Assembly: GCA_002336085.1 (NCBI GenBank)
Contig: DDEH01000091.1
Location: 24,723-59,182, forward strand
Direction: 5' to 3'
DNA length: 34,460 nucleotides
From: Flavobacteriales bacterium UBA1959
Lineage (GTDB): Bacteria; Bacteroidota; Bacteroidia; Flavobacteriales_D; Sanyastnellaceae
Below the pieces are notes generated by a model. The model was not told the DNA's origin, did not search any database, and was given only the letters and a program-made list of their open reading frames with translations. This document shows positions 8,552 to 16,766 of the stretch, one piece after another. Made by a program: the position numbers and the translations under genes. The stretch's first letter is position 1. Every line of letters begins with the position of its first letter.

Positions 8552-8558
8552 GCTGACC

Positions 8559-11500
8559 TCAGCACGGAAACCCCCAGACGGTCAATAAGCCAAGCAGATC
8601 AGTGGTGTTCACCGAGCCATCGCTGTTTAAATCCAGAGGAGTTGGTGCCACACCGCCAGCTGCATTTGTCGACTCGCCAAAATGTACCAACAAAAGAAGC
8701 AGGTCGTGCAGATTTCGAACCCCGTCTGCATTGAAGTCTCCCGAGCAATTCGATGGGATTTCAAGCAAAGGGAATGCATACGATTCCGCCAATAAGAAGG
8801 CATCCACTCCTACCAGCTGTCCAATGGCACGTCCGGGAAAGTCGTCTTGCGGTGGATGGATTCCTCCCCAAATTCGGGAGAGTGCACTCTGATCTGCTGC
8901 ATCCCGATAAGTGGCCCATTGGAGTTCGAAATCATGAGAAGGACCGTCTTCAAAAACCAAAAACTCATGGGCGTCAATTGCAAAAGTTCCCATTCCCCCG
9001 GGGAAGTACTCGTCGCCAGTAAACATGCACAGTACCTCTGCCGCTGCTCGGCTAAAGGTGGAGTGTCCGCTGACATATCCGGCAAAAGGTGGCGTCACAA
9101 AAGTGGGGCGCTGGTAGGGCCACCATTCGCGGGCCCGAATCCACCCCACGCCAGCGTTATTCAGGGATGGAATACCAATGTAGTCAGGTCCACGCCACGC
9201 CATGACTTTGACTTCGTAGAGGTGTTCGTTCGATGGTCCGCGCAACTCCACCGGATCGTTGGACGTGATCAATTCGATTTTTCCAGGAATGAGGGGAAGG
9301 CCGGCTCCGTTGTAATTCGGTAGCTCCGGATCTGAACTTTGGCCTCGATCGGCCATCCAGCGAATGGCCGATACAGGCCTCACGTAATCGTACCAGCCTT
9401 TGTTGCTCCAAGCTGAGATGGCGGCATCGTGCATGGCGCCGCCCATGGCAAAATATCCGAGCACATCCCAGTCCAATTTGCTCAAAGGCTCCCCCGTCCC
9501 TCGCCAGCGCCGATCAAGTTCCGCTTGATCATTGACGTAATTCAATAGCGTAAACCAATGACCGGGCGGCGTCTCAGACTCGGGGCCGTCCGCCCAGTAT
9601 TCGGCCAGCACCCTGGTAAAGTCGCCACGCAATACTTCCTGAGGCTCGTAAGGACTTCCCGTAAAGGGATTGGTTGGATGCCCTGGCGTCGCGTTTGGAG
9701 CCTGAATCATTCCACTTTCTGCCTGGTAATACTCCCTGGCTTCTTCCATGGATTGAGGCATCAGTCCATTCAGTCCAAAGGCACCGGGACTGATGTCCCA
9801 AACAATGGAGTCGAGAGGATCGAGGTGAGACGACCACAAGCTGACCAATGTGTGGCCCCACTTGTAGTCACTTTCCAAGTCTGTGTACTGCCCTGGATCG
9901 ATGAGTGGCGGAGGATCCGCTGCATGATAGACCGTATAATTGCTACCTAGCCGTTTGAATACGCTGGTATCATTTGCGTTCATCGCAAACGGTTGAACAT
10001 TTCCCCATTCTGCGCTCAAGAAATCTGGCGACGCATTGGTTCCTTCATTTCCCGATTGATCTATAAATTCTGCCAATTGAAGAGGCTGCCATCGATTGGG
10101 GAAAAACATGTTGGGGTTGCCGGGCTCGTCCATCACGAGGTTCCAATTGAAGGGATTGTAGTATGTGTTTTGGTAATTGATCTCCTCGAAAGCTCCGTCT
10201 TGAAACCCAAATGCGATGAACTGTTCGGCCAAGTGATTCCCCAAAGCGTTGGCGTTTTGTTCCCAGTTTCCGGTGGTGTAATCTGTCGAGTAAAATGCTG
10301 TGTCATAGCCGAGCTGTTCCATTTGTGAATGGAGATGTGCCATGATACGTTCCGACCGAGGTGCATTCGCGAAGCGATGGAGCATCAGCCGATAGCTGCC
10401 ATAGCTGATGGATCGGTTCCGGGCCTCCTGCCGGTCCGATTCATTTGTAAGCGAAGGCATCGGCTCCCAAGGACAGATGAATTCACCTACGGTATCGCCC
10501 AGCAGCCAAGGTTGTGGCCCGATTGTGCTCAGAGGTGCCCAAGCCGTCCAAGCATCATAGGCCAGTGCAGATTGATGCCACAAGTTGCGGGCGTGGACTG
10601 TGGGGCGTGCAAAGTCATTGCGTATTCCAACGAGTAGCGCCTCGTTCCAAAGCCTCGCCGCACTGTGCGTTTCCAGGGTTGGCCAACCCTCCAATGGCAT
10701 TCCGTTGCAGTTGAGTCCTGCATCGGGATAAAAGCACGAGCCGTCATTGGTTTGAGCGGCGATGGTGTAATTGCAGGCGTGGACGTCCGTGCATCCGACT
10801 TGGAACCATGGCTGAGAACCCGGTTCGATAATTTTATATGTGCTATCGGCATCAAAGGTCCCGTGCGTGCTTTCGATTCCACTCGGCCATCGGATGTTCA
10901 TGGAATCTACTTGGGTGGCATCTGCAAGTCCAAAATGAGCCACAAGCGAACTCGCTCCACTGTATCCCTGGCCACAATTGATTTCATCCATCCTTGTTTG
11001 TCCATTGAAATGGATTTCCACGCGAGCGCCAACGGCCGATCGATTGGAGCTGGTTCCTTCCAATTCAAATCTGATGTAATGGCCAGAACTGTTTTGGTTT
11101 TCAAGGATCTGAAATCCCGGTTGCGACGCGGATCCAGTGGTGGCGATGGCCAAGTCCACGTCACCATCGCGGTCGAAATCTCCTTGCGCCAAACCATAAT
11201 CGGAGTGGTTGTGTTCCAAAACAGGGTCACCTTCACTGACCAAGTCAAAAGTCAAGTCACCGTTCCCGTGATACAGATGATTAGGAGTTGGAGCAAATGC
11301 GAAATCGTTAACGACGTACAAATCCCATTCTGAGTCCAAGTCGTAATCAAACCAAACGCATCCCCATGTCATTCCTGAATCGTCCACTCCAGCTGATTCT
11401 CCAATGGCTGTATACGTGCCGTCACCATCATTTAGGAAAAGTTCGCTCGGATACAAATTGGTAATGTAGATGTCGAGCCAGCCGTCGTTGTTTATGTCTG

Positions 11501-12281
11501 CTACATCAACGCCCATGCAGTTGCCCTGATAATCGAGGCCAACCTCAACCGCATTTTCGGAAAACGTTCCATCGCCATTGTTTTGGAAAAATTTATTCAC
11601 CTGATTTCCGTCGTGGGTCACGTACAGGTCTTGGTCGCCGTCATTGTCAGAATCAAAAAACACGCATCCCATGCCGATCCCCGTATCCTCAGTTCCACTG
11701 GGGAAAGTCACATTTTGGAAGGATTGACCGCCCATATTTCGGTACATGGCATTGTGGCTGTTCATGTTGACCACGTATACATCAAGCCAGCCATCACCGT
11801 CATAATCTGCAGCGTGCAAACTGCGGCAAGGCCCTTCATTGCCAAAATTGTAATCGTCTGTAGCGTCTTCGAATGTGCCGTTGCCATTGTTTAGAAACAA
11901 GCGATTGGCATCAAGATAATTGCCTGTTATCAGATCGGGCCAGCCATCGTTGTTAAAGTCGCCCCACAAGGCGGCGTTGCTATTGCCCGGGTCATTGACT
12001 CCCGCCTGCACAGCGACTTCTTCAAAATGCATTCCACCGGTGTTGAGAAACAGCTTATTGGGACCTTGTTTTGTCGCTGCATAAATATCGGGCCATCCAT
12101 CGCCATTGAAGTCAGCCACTGCGGTGGCATGGTGAAGCCCATCCACATCCACTTGAGCGCTTTCTGAAGCATTTGTGAATAGAACGCTGTCTTGGGCGTG
12201 CACTTGCAACGTCGTCAAAAGCAGCATTCCAAAGAATATTGTGCTGCATAAGGGACAGAAAGGAGCAGAAATTAGACGCAT
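8559..12281 (-). CDS. Secreted FG-GAP / vanadium haloperoxidase / dockerin-like protein
   Basis: Large extracellular protein of 1240 residues with a signal peptide (1-30, ending VHAQ). Residues about 50-390 hold seven FG-GAP/VCBS repeats with calcium loops such as DFNGDGWPD and DINNDGWLD. About 400-475 is an ASPIC/UnbV domain (SAVGARVEI ... WPSGIE). At about 493 comes a short Cys-rich GCTDVHACNY...DGSC repeat. About 535-1165 is a vanadium-dependent haloperoxidase (PAP2-fold) domain with all three vanadate motifs: K961-x6-R968-P969, SGH (His1073), and SRIWGGIHPPQD (Ser1135, Arg1136, His1142). The tail (1175-1240) has two dockerin-like EF loops, DFNADGVRNLHD and DLNSDGSVNTTD. It should oxidise halide with peroxide outside the cell; halide choice cannot be read from sequence. 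No T9SS sorting domain is visible at the C-terminus. It converges with the GH20 gene, seven bases apart. Confidence 0.9.
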   Translation of the reverse strand: MRLISAPFCPLCSTIFFGMLLLTTLQVHAQDSVLFTNASESAQVDVDGLHHATAVADFNGDGWPDIYAATKQGPNKLFLNTGGMHFEEVAVQAGVNDPGNSNAALWGDFNNDGWPDLITGNYLDANRLFLNNGNGTFEDATDDYNFGNEGPCRSLHAADYDGDGWLDVYVVNMNSHNAMYRNMGGQSFQNVTFPSGTEDTGIGMGCVFFDSDNDGDQDLYVTHDGNQVNKFFQNNGDGTFSENAVEVGLDYQGNCMGVDVADINNDGWLDIYITNLYPSELFLNDGDGTYTAIGESAGVDDSGMTWGCVWFDYDLDSEWDLYVVNDFAFAPTPNHLYHGNGDLTFDLVSEGDPVLEHNHSDYGLAQGDFDRDGDVDLAIATTGSASQPGFQILENQNSSGHYIRFELEGTSSNRSAVGARVEIHFNGQTRMDEINCGQGYSGASSLVAHFGLADATQVDSMNIRWPSGIESTHGTFDADSTYKIIEPGSQPWFQVGCTDVHACNYTIAAQTNDGSCFYPDAGLNCNGMPLEGWPTLETHSAARLWNEALLVGIRNDFARPTVHARNLWHQSALAYDAWTAWAPLSTIGPQPWLLGDTVGEFICPWEPMPSLTNESDRQEARNRSISYGSYRLMLHRFANAPRSERIMAHLHSQMEQLGYDTAFYSTDYTTGNWEQNANALGNHLAEQFIAFGFQDGAFEEINYQNTYYNPFNWNLVMDEPGNPNMFFPNRWQPLQLAEFIDQSGNEGTNASPDFLSAEWGNVQPFAMNANDTSVFKRLGSNYTVYHAADPPPLIDPGQYTDLESDYKWGHTLVSLWSSHLDPLDSIVWDISPGAFGLNGLMPQSMEEAREYYQAESGMIQAPNATPGHPTNPFTGSPYEPQEVLRGDFTRVLAEYWADGPESETPPGHWFTLLNYVNDQAELDRRWRGTGEPLSKLDWDVLGYFAMGGAMHDAAISAWSNKGWYDYVRPVSAIRWMADRGQSSDPELPNYNGAGLPLIPGKIELITSNDPVELRGPSNEHLYEVKVMAWRGPDYIGIPSLNNAGVGWIRAREWWPYQRPTFVTPPFAGYVSGHSTFSRAAAEVLCMFTGDEYFPGGMGTFAIDAHEFLVFEDGPSHDFELQWATYRDAADQSALSRIWGGIHPPQDDFPGRAIGQLVGVDAFLLAESYAFPLLEIPSNCSGDFNADGVRNLHDLLLLLVHFGESTNAAGGVAPTPLDLNSDGSVNTTDLLGLLTVWGFPC

Positions 12282-12363
12282 TAGATGACTTGCAAGATAC
12301 TATCAATCTAAAATTTCAAGGCTCAGAAGTGCAGTTGAGTTCCATTATCTGACTCGTTAGAGG

Positions 12364-12404
12364 GCTTAAATGACGATTTAAGCTAATATAAAATTATATT
12401 AAGC
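12364..12404. repeat. Two overlapping AT-rich inverted repeats
   Basis: The first is GCTTAAA, six bases, TTTAAGC (12364-12370 and 12377-12383), a perfect 7-bp stem. The second runs 12382-12404: GCTAATATAA, two bases, then TTATATTAAGC with one bulged A. They share GC at 12382-12383, so the two hairpins are mutually exclusive. They lie about 83-123 bases upstream of the haloperoxidase start. Candidate operator or attenuator-like element; function unknown. Confidence 0.5.
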
Positions 12405-12484
12405 GTGTTTATTTGTAATATTGTCGAGTATTTCAATGCGGAGTTTGCAGGCATCGCACTGAATGACTAGTAGATTGTTAGGGT

Positions 12485-12517
12485 GAAAGGACGCAGGGGT
12501 GCGTCCTTTCTGTTTTT
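12485..12517 (+). terminator. Orphan rho-independent terminator
   Basis: Perfect 10-bp stem GAAAGGACGC / GCGTCCTTTC (12485-12494, 12501-12510) with a six-base loop, followed by CTGTTTTT-like U-rich sequence at 12511-12517. Only the plus strand has the U-run. There is no plus-strand gene immediately upstream, so it would end either antisense transcription or a small RNA. Confidence 0.75.
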
Positions 12518-12540
12518 CCTGAATTTCAATGGGTTTCATG

Positions 12541-12571
12541 TTTGCAAAGACTATAATCTCCATTATATTTG
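12541..12571 (+). promoter_or_regulatory. Consensus Bacteroidota promoter of rpsT
   Basis: TTTG (12541-12544), exactly 19 bases, then TATATTTG (12564-12571): a full match to the Bacteroidota sigma-A consensus TTTG-N19-TAnnTTTG. The start codon of rpsT lies 33 bases beyond, leaving a leader of about 25-30 bases. It is the best promoter in the window and anchors the phylum assignment. Confidence 0.85.
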
Positions 12572-12604
12572 CACCCCCTTAGGGAAAAACACAGTCGAAA
12601 GCAT

Positions 12605-12856
12605 ATGGCTCATCACAAATCATCTTTGAAGCGCATTCGTTCCGATCGGAAGAAAGCCGCTCGCAACCGTTACCAGCACAAAACGACTCGAAATGCCGTT
12701 CGTGCATTGCGAGCAACAACTGACCCCAAGAAGGCTGCAGAAATGCTACCAACGGTTTCAGCGATGTTGGACAAACTTGCCAAGAATAACGTGATTCATA
12801 AGAATAAAGCGTCTAACCTCAAATCGAGTTTGGCCGTTCACGTATCGAAGCTCTGA
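12605..12856 (+). CDS. rpsT: 30S ribosomal protein S20
   Basis: Small-subunit ribosomal protein that binds 16S rRNA early in 30S assembly. The 83 residues start MAHHKSSLKRIRSDRKKAARN and are rich in lysine and arginine, typical of S20. The ATG at 12605 is chosen because S20 begins with this MA(H/N)HKS pattern. An in-frame ATG at 12569 lies inside the -7 box of the promoter and would not be transcribed. The gene stands alone, with a consensus promoter before it and a strong terminator after it. Confidence 0.97.
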   Translation: MAHHKSSLKRIRSDRKKAARNRYQHKTTRNAVRALRATTDPKKAAEMLPTVSAMLDKLAKNNVIHKNKASNLKSSLAVHVSKL

Positions 12857-12880
12857 GCTATCGAATTAACGCATTGATTA

Positions 12881-12910
12881 GCCCCCTGGAAACAGGGGGC
12901 TTTTTTTTTT
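12881..12910 (+). terminator. Rho-independent terminator of rpsT
   Basis: Perfect 8-bp GC-rich stem GCCCCCTG / CAGGGGGC with a GAAA tetraloop, followed directly by ten T. It begins 24 bases after the rpsT stop. Confidence 0.95.
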
Positions 12911-12959
12911 GACTTTTTTCAAGATTGATTTCATAAACTAGATTTTGCAAGGGAGGTAA

Positions 12960-13631
12960 ATGGCAATAAAGAAGGAGAGGCCTCGGGAAAAACTAATTTT
13001 GGAGGGTGCTCAGTCTCTGACAAATCAAGATTTATTGTCCATACTGGTTGGTTCTGGTATACGCGGAAAACCGGTATATGAGGTTGCGGAGTCGCTATTG
13101 CAGGTGGCGCAGGGCGATTTGGCTGTCCTTTCGAAGATGCCTCCTGAAGCTTATGCATTGGTCGATGGTATCGGCATGGCCAAGGCCGTTCAAATTGCAG
13201 CCGCATTGGAATTGGGCAGAAGGCGCCAGATGGCTACTGGACGCCGGCATTCTTTGAATGTTATCCGCAGTTCGCAGGACGTATACCGGCATTTTTCTCT
13301 GAAGCTGACCGATTTGGGCCATGAAGAGTTTTGGTTATTATTGCTGCGTAGGTCCAATGCTGTGATGAGTGAAGTTATGATTAGCCGCGGAGGCTTGACC
13401 GGAACCGTCGCAGATCCCAAGATTATATTTTCGAAGGCGCTTGCGATGAGAGCGGCTGGCATTATTGCTGTGCACAACCATCCTTCCGGCAATTCTAAGC
13501 CAAGCCGAGCCGACCGCGAACTCACAAAAAATCTTCAATGGGCAGGCAAAATGTTGGATTGTCCGTTATTGGACCACCTCATTGTTGCGGGTGACGACTA
13601 CTTTAGCTTTGCCGATGCTGGCGAATTGTAA
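12960..13631 (+). CDS. radC: RadC family JAMM-domain protein
   Basis: Protein of 223 residues in the RadC (DUF2466) family, historically called DNA repair protein though the real role is unsettled. An N-terminal RPREKLILEG motif (7-16) and a helix-hairpin-helix-like region (about 25-85) precede an MPN/JAMM domain. The metal-binding motif is intact: His172-Asn-His174-Pro-Ser-Gly, seven residues, Ser182, Asp185. Length is normal. The ATG at 12960 is preceded by GGGAGG ending three bases before it, unusual in a phylum that rarely uses Shine-Dalgarno sequences and rather close to be effective. The next gene, wecB, starts 14 bases after the stop. Confidence 0.94.
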   Translation: MAIKKERPREKLILEGAQSLTNQDLLSILVGSGIRGKPVYEVAESLLQVAQGDLAVLSKMPPEAYALVDGIGMAKAVQIAAALELGRRRQMATGRRHSLNVIRSSQDVYRHFSLKLTDLGHEEFWLLLLRRSNAVMSEVMISRGGLTGTVADPKIIFSKALAMRAAGIIAVHNHPSGNSKPSRADRELTKNLQWAGKMLDCPLLDHLIVAGDDYFSFADAGEL

Positions 13632-13645
13632 AAGGTATACTTGTT

Positions 13646-14755
13646 TTGAAGACTCTTTTGACCATCGTAGGGGCCCGACCTCAAATGATGAAGGCTGCTG
13701 CCTTTAGCCGCGCAGTTGCTCTTAACGCTGATGAGTTAAAGCAGGTCTTATTGCACACTGGTCAGCATTATTCATACGATATGTCGGGTCGCTTTCAGGA
13801 GGAGCTTCAACTTCCACCTGTTGATGTGCAGTTGACTGTCGAAGGAGGTCCGGCCATTCGTTTGGGTCAAATGATGAAAGGGGTTATGGATGCAATTTTA
13901 TCTTATCGGCCGGATGCGGTGGTGGTTTTTGGAGATACCGACTCTACGTTGGCTGCGGCTTTGGCTGCCAGTCGATTGCATGTTCCTGTGGTGCACATCG
14001 AAGCTGGACTTCGTTCATTTGACAAGCGAATGCCAGAGGAGCACAATCGAATTTTGACCGATCATTTGAGTGATGTTCTATTCTGTCCGTCAGAATCGGC
14101 GGTTGAACAATTGGCTGATGAAGGCATTGAAACTGGCAAGCGTTATCGTTTGCATGTTGAGCATTCTGGAGATTTAATGTTGGATACTGCCCGTCTATTT
14201 GGCGGTATTCCAAAACGGAGAAGGGACGGAAAAGCTGAAAAAGTTTTACTGACGTTGCATCGGCCCTCCAATGTGGATAATTCAACTCGTCTTGCACTTT
14301 GGATGGAGCGAATTGGACAATTGGCTCAAGAGAAAGATCTTTTGGTTCTTTTTCCAGTGCATCCTCGCACACGAAAGGAGCTCATTCAACTTTTGGGAGA
14401 TTCTTGGCAAGACCAATTAATGGCGCGAAATATCGAGGTGCATGATCCTGCTAGTTATGCCCAAATGATTCAATGGTTGCAGGATGTGGATGAGGTCTGG
14501 ACAGATTCGGGGGGGCTTCAGAAAGAAGCTTTTTTCATGCATCGTCCGGCTTTGGTGCTTCGCGATTCCACGGAATGGAAGGAGCTTTTGGTGGGTGGAT
14601 ATGCGCAATTATGTTCTGAACCCACCGATTTGGAATCTGCTCGAAACGCATTAAATCAAACGGGGTTTGATTTAAATTTTGATTCACCGATTTACGGGAA
14701 TGGCGAAGCAGGAATGGCCATGGTTAATTCTCTTATCCGATGGCTGAGTCACTAA
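13646..14755 (+). CDS. wecB: UDP-N-acetylglucosamine 2-epimerase (non-hydrolysing)
   Basis: Cytoplasmic enzyme interconverting UDP-GlcNAc and UDP-ManNAc for surface polysaccharide synthesis. The 369 residues carry the family signatures: IVGARPQMMKAA at the N-terminus, HTGQHYSYDMS, FGDTDSTLAAAL, HIEAGLRSFDKRMPEEHNR, FPVHPRTRK and DSGGLQKEAFF. The GARP motif is at residue 9, and no ATG, GTG or CTG lies upstream in frame before it, so translation very probably starts at the TTG at 13646, a rare start codon. The gene ends inside the next one (16-base overlap), so it is translationally coupled to a deacetylase-like protein, fitting a shared role in polysaccharide biosynthesis. Confidence 0.94.
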   Translation: MKTLLTIVGARPQMMKAAAFSRAVALNADELKQVLLHTGQHYSYDMSGRFQEELQLPPVDVQLTVEGGPAIRLGQMMKGVMDAILSYRPDAVVVFGDTDSTLAAALAASRLHVPVVHIEAGLRSFDKRMPEEHNRILTDHLSDVLFCPSESAVEQLADEGIETGKRYRLHVEHSGDLMLDTARLFGGIPKRRRDGKAEKVLLTLHRPSNVDNSTRLALWMERIGQLAQEKDLLVLFPVHPRTRKELIQLLGDSWQDQLMARNIEVHDPASYAQMIQWLQDVDEVWTDSGGLQKEAFFMHRPALVLRDSTEWKELLVGGYAQLCSEPTDLESARNALNQTGFDLNFDSPIYGNGEAGMAMVNSLIRWLSH

Positions 14756-16095
14756 TTATATGGCTCCCGGAGGAGTCGGACGGCCCCAATGAGCGTCACC
14801 GATATGTCGCGCACATTGCGTTTGAAGTCATTCTTGGATGTCCATATCAATGGGCCAAAGATGAAACGGAATGGCAGCATAGTAAGCTGCGAAAAATCCA
14901 ATACGGCGGCACATCTGCGGCACGCGGGGAAGATTCGGCCATTTGGATTCCGTCATCTGGCCTGCTAGGCCTAAAGGGAACCCAAGTTCCAAAGTGGAAG
15001 TGGTCTGATGCAGCAACGTCCGCAACACCGGGTGGATCGCGTTTGCCATTTGGGGTGATGCATCGGGGACATGAAGGATCTATCTGCGATTGGTGGAGTT
15101 GGCTTTTTTGGATGGTTACACGACTGGAAGAACACGAGTTATCAGTGCAAGAGCGCGATAGATTTGGTAGGATTGAGGGCAAAAAAACATGGGTCTACCA
15201 AGAGGGCTGGCTTGAGCGTCCCGAAGTGGAATGCCGTGTTTTGGCATGGGCGAAATACCACGAAGTGGGCCATTCAGTAGGTACTTACCAGGTCATTCCT
15301 ACCATTGATGTAGACAGTGCCTTTGCCTACAAGCACCGCTCCCTGTTCATGACGCTTGCCGCTGCCGCACAAGATTTGTTCAAAGGCCGTATGCACCGCT
15401 TTTCTGAACGCATCCGAGTGCTAAGTGGACGACAGTTCGACCCCTATGAAACGTATGATTGGTTGGAGTCGCAGCATCAAAACGCTGGCATGGTTGCTAT
15501 TTATTTTTTCTTGCTTGCTGACCGAGGTGAATACGATCGAGGAATCTTCTGGAAGTCTGCAGGGCTCCAGAAGCAAATACGGGAATTGAGGAGTCAAGCG
15601 AAGGTTGGGATTCATCCGGGTGTTGCTTCTCATGACGCGCTCGGATTGGATACAATGAAACGGGAAATGGCGCGCCTAAAACACATCATTGACGAACCTG
15701 TCACTCGATCCAGGCAACACTATTTACTCCAGAATCCTGGCAACAGTTGGCGCCGGTTGCAATCCTTGGGCATAAAGGAGGATCATTCGCTCGGTTTTGC
15801 CGATGTTCCCGGGTTTCGTGCGGGCATGTCTCGTGCCTTCCCTGCCTATGATCTGAAGGAAGAAGCGATTATGAACTTGGAGTTGCATCCCATTGCAGCG
15901 ATGGATGCCACGTTCATGCGCTACCTCAAAGTGTCGCCTGATGAAGCAGTTGAACATGTTGCAAAAATTGCCTCATCCGTCCGCGAAGTAGGTGGTGTTT
16001 TGCGCTTGCTTTGGCACAATGAATCTGTCAGCGACACAGGGAGTTGGACAGGGTGGAGAATGATGTATCAACAAATGCTGCAACGCGTCCGTTAA
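14740..16095 (+). CDS. DUF7033-type polysaccharide deacetylase-like protein
   Basis: Protein of 451 residues resembling the Bacteroidota 'polysaccharide deacetylase family' proteins that carry an N-terminal DUF7033-like region (about 1-150: HRYVAHIAFEVILG, then KIQYGG). The C-terminal half has deacetylase-like strands: GIHPGVASHDA (around 286-296), EPVTRSRQHYLL (around 307-318), EDHSLGFAD, and LLWHNE near the end, which correspond to typical positions of the NodB-fold His residues and catalytic base. The usual first-motif Asp-Asp pair is not obvious, so activity is uncertain. It overlaps wecB by 16 bases, and a joint role in modifying an N-acetylated surface polysaccharide is plausible. Family recognition is from memory of sequence pattern and is moderately sure. 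Confidence 0.7.
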   Translation: MAESLIIWLPEESDGPNERHRYVAHIAFEVILGCPYQWAKDETEWQHSKLRKIQYGGTSAARGEDSAIWIPSSGLLGLKGTQVPKWKWSDAATSATPGGSRLPFGVMHRGHEGSICDWWSWLFWMVTRLEEHELSVQERDRFGRIEGKKTWVYQEGWLERPEVECRVLAWAKYHEVGHSVGTYQVIPTIDVDSAFAYKHRSLFMTLAAAAQDLFKGRMHRFSERIRVLSGRQFDPYETYDWLESQHQNAGMVAIYFFLLADRGEYDRGIFWKSAGLQKQIRELRSQAKVGIHPGVASHDALGLDTMKREMARLKHIIDEPVTRSRQHYLLQNPGNSWRRLQSLGIKEDHSLGFADVPGFRAGMSRAFPAYDLKEEAIMNLELHPIAAMDATFMRYLKVSPDEAVEHVAKIASSVREVGGVLRLLWHNESVSDTGSWTGWRMMYQQMLQRVR

Positions 16096-16105
16096 AACAA
16101 TTTTC

Positions 16106-16765
16106 ATGTTACACGACCTCAGCCAATCACCGGGCATTTCGCACGATATCCTAGCTCAACTGCGCAATGTTGAGTTGCAGTCAGACCGTGCACGCTTTCG
16201 TATGAATCTGACTCGAATGGGCGAGTGCATGGGGTATGAAATCGCCAAAACGTTGAGTTACCGTCTGGGTGTGGTGCAAACGCCACTTGGAAAAGCTTCG
16301 GTGAATCAGCTGGCAGAGCGGCCTGTTTTGGGAACAATTTTGCGTGCAGGATTGCCTATGCATTCTGGACTTAGCCGTGTTTTTGATCAATCGGATCATG
16401 CGTTTGTTTCCGCTTGCCGAGAATACGAAGACGAAAGCCACGAACATTTTAGCATCGGCATTGGGGCGGTGAGTTCTCCTAGCTTGGAAAACCGCACCTT
16501 GATTCTGGCCGACCCTATGCTGGCAACAGGAGCATCACTGGCTCAGGTGTTAGAACTATTGATTGAGCGCTTTGGCATGCCTTCAGAAATCCATATCGCA
16601 GCGATTATAGCGAGTGCTGAAGGAGTTCAGAAAATGCTAAGTGTTATGCCGAGTCACGGTCATCTCTGGGTTGGGGAAGTGGATGCAGTGCTTACCGATC
16701 AAGGGTATATCCACCCGGGATTGGGCGATGCAGGCGATTTGGCATTTGGTTCAAAAATGAATTAA
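16106..16765 (+). CDS. upp: Uracil phosphoribosyltransferase
   Basis: Pyrimidine salvage enzyme that makes UMP from uracil and PRPP. The 219-residue protein has the PRPP-binding loop DPMLATGASL and the uracil-binding C-terminal stretch YIHPGLGDAGDLAFG, plus the PVLGTILRAGLPM segment of the family. The start lies ten bases after the preceding stop and its own stop is one base before the next start, so it sits in a run of co-directional genes. The nearby YjjG-type pyrimidine nucleotidase makes a local salvage theme. Confidence 0.95.
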   Translation: MLHDLSQSPGISHDILAQLRNVELQSDRARFRMNLTRMGECMGYEIAKTLSYRLGVVQTPLGKASVNQLAERPVLGTILRAGLPMHSGLSRVFDQSDHAFVSACREYEDESHEHFSIGIGAVSSPSLENRTLILADPMLATGASLAQVLELLIERFGMPSEIHIAAIIASAEGVQKMLSVMPSHGHLWVGEVDAVLTDQGYIHPGLGDAGDLAFGSKMN

Positions 16766-16766
16766 A

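Larger units (their letters stand above)
12282..12604. other. Longest intergenic stretch, between the haloperoxidase gene and rpsT
   Basis: No convincing protein gene in 323 bases; the only start codons open frames of fewer than ten codons. It contains two AT-rich inverted repeats (12364-12404), an orphan plus-strand terminator (12485-12517) and the rpsT promoter (12541-12571). The left part must hold the haloperoxidase promoter on the minus strand. The terminator implies some plus-strand transcript ending here. Confidence 0.8.

Noticed and set aside
10665..11333. 222-codon plus-strand open frame inside the haloperoxidase gene
   Set aside because: It is antisense to the FG-GAP/ASPIC region, shows no family motifs, and has low-complexity shadow composition.
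12569..12604. Upstream ATG extension of rpsT
   Set aside because: The ATG lies within the -7 promoter box and the added residues do not belong to S20.
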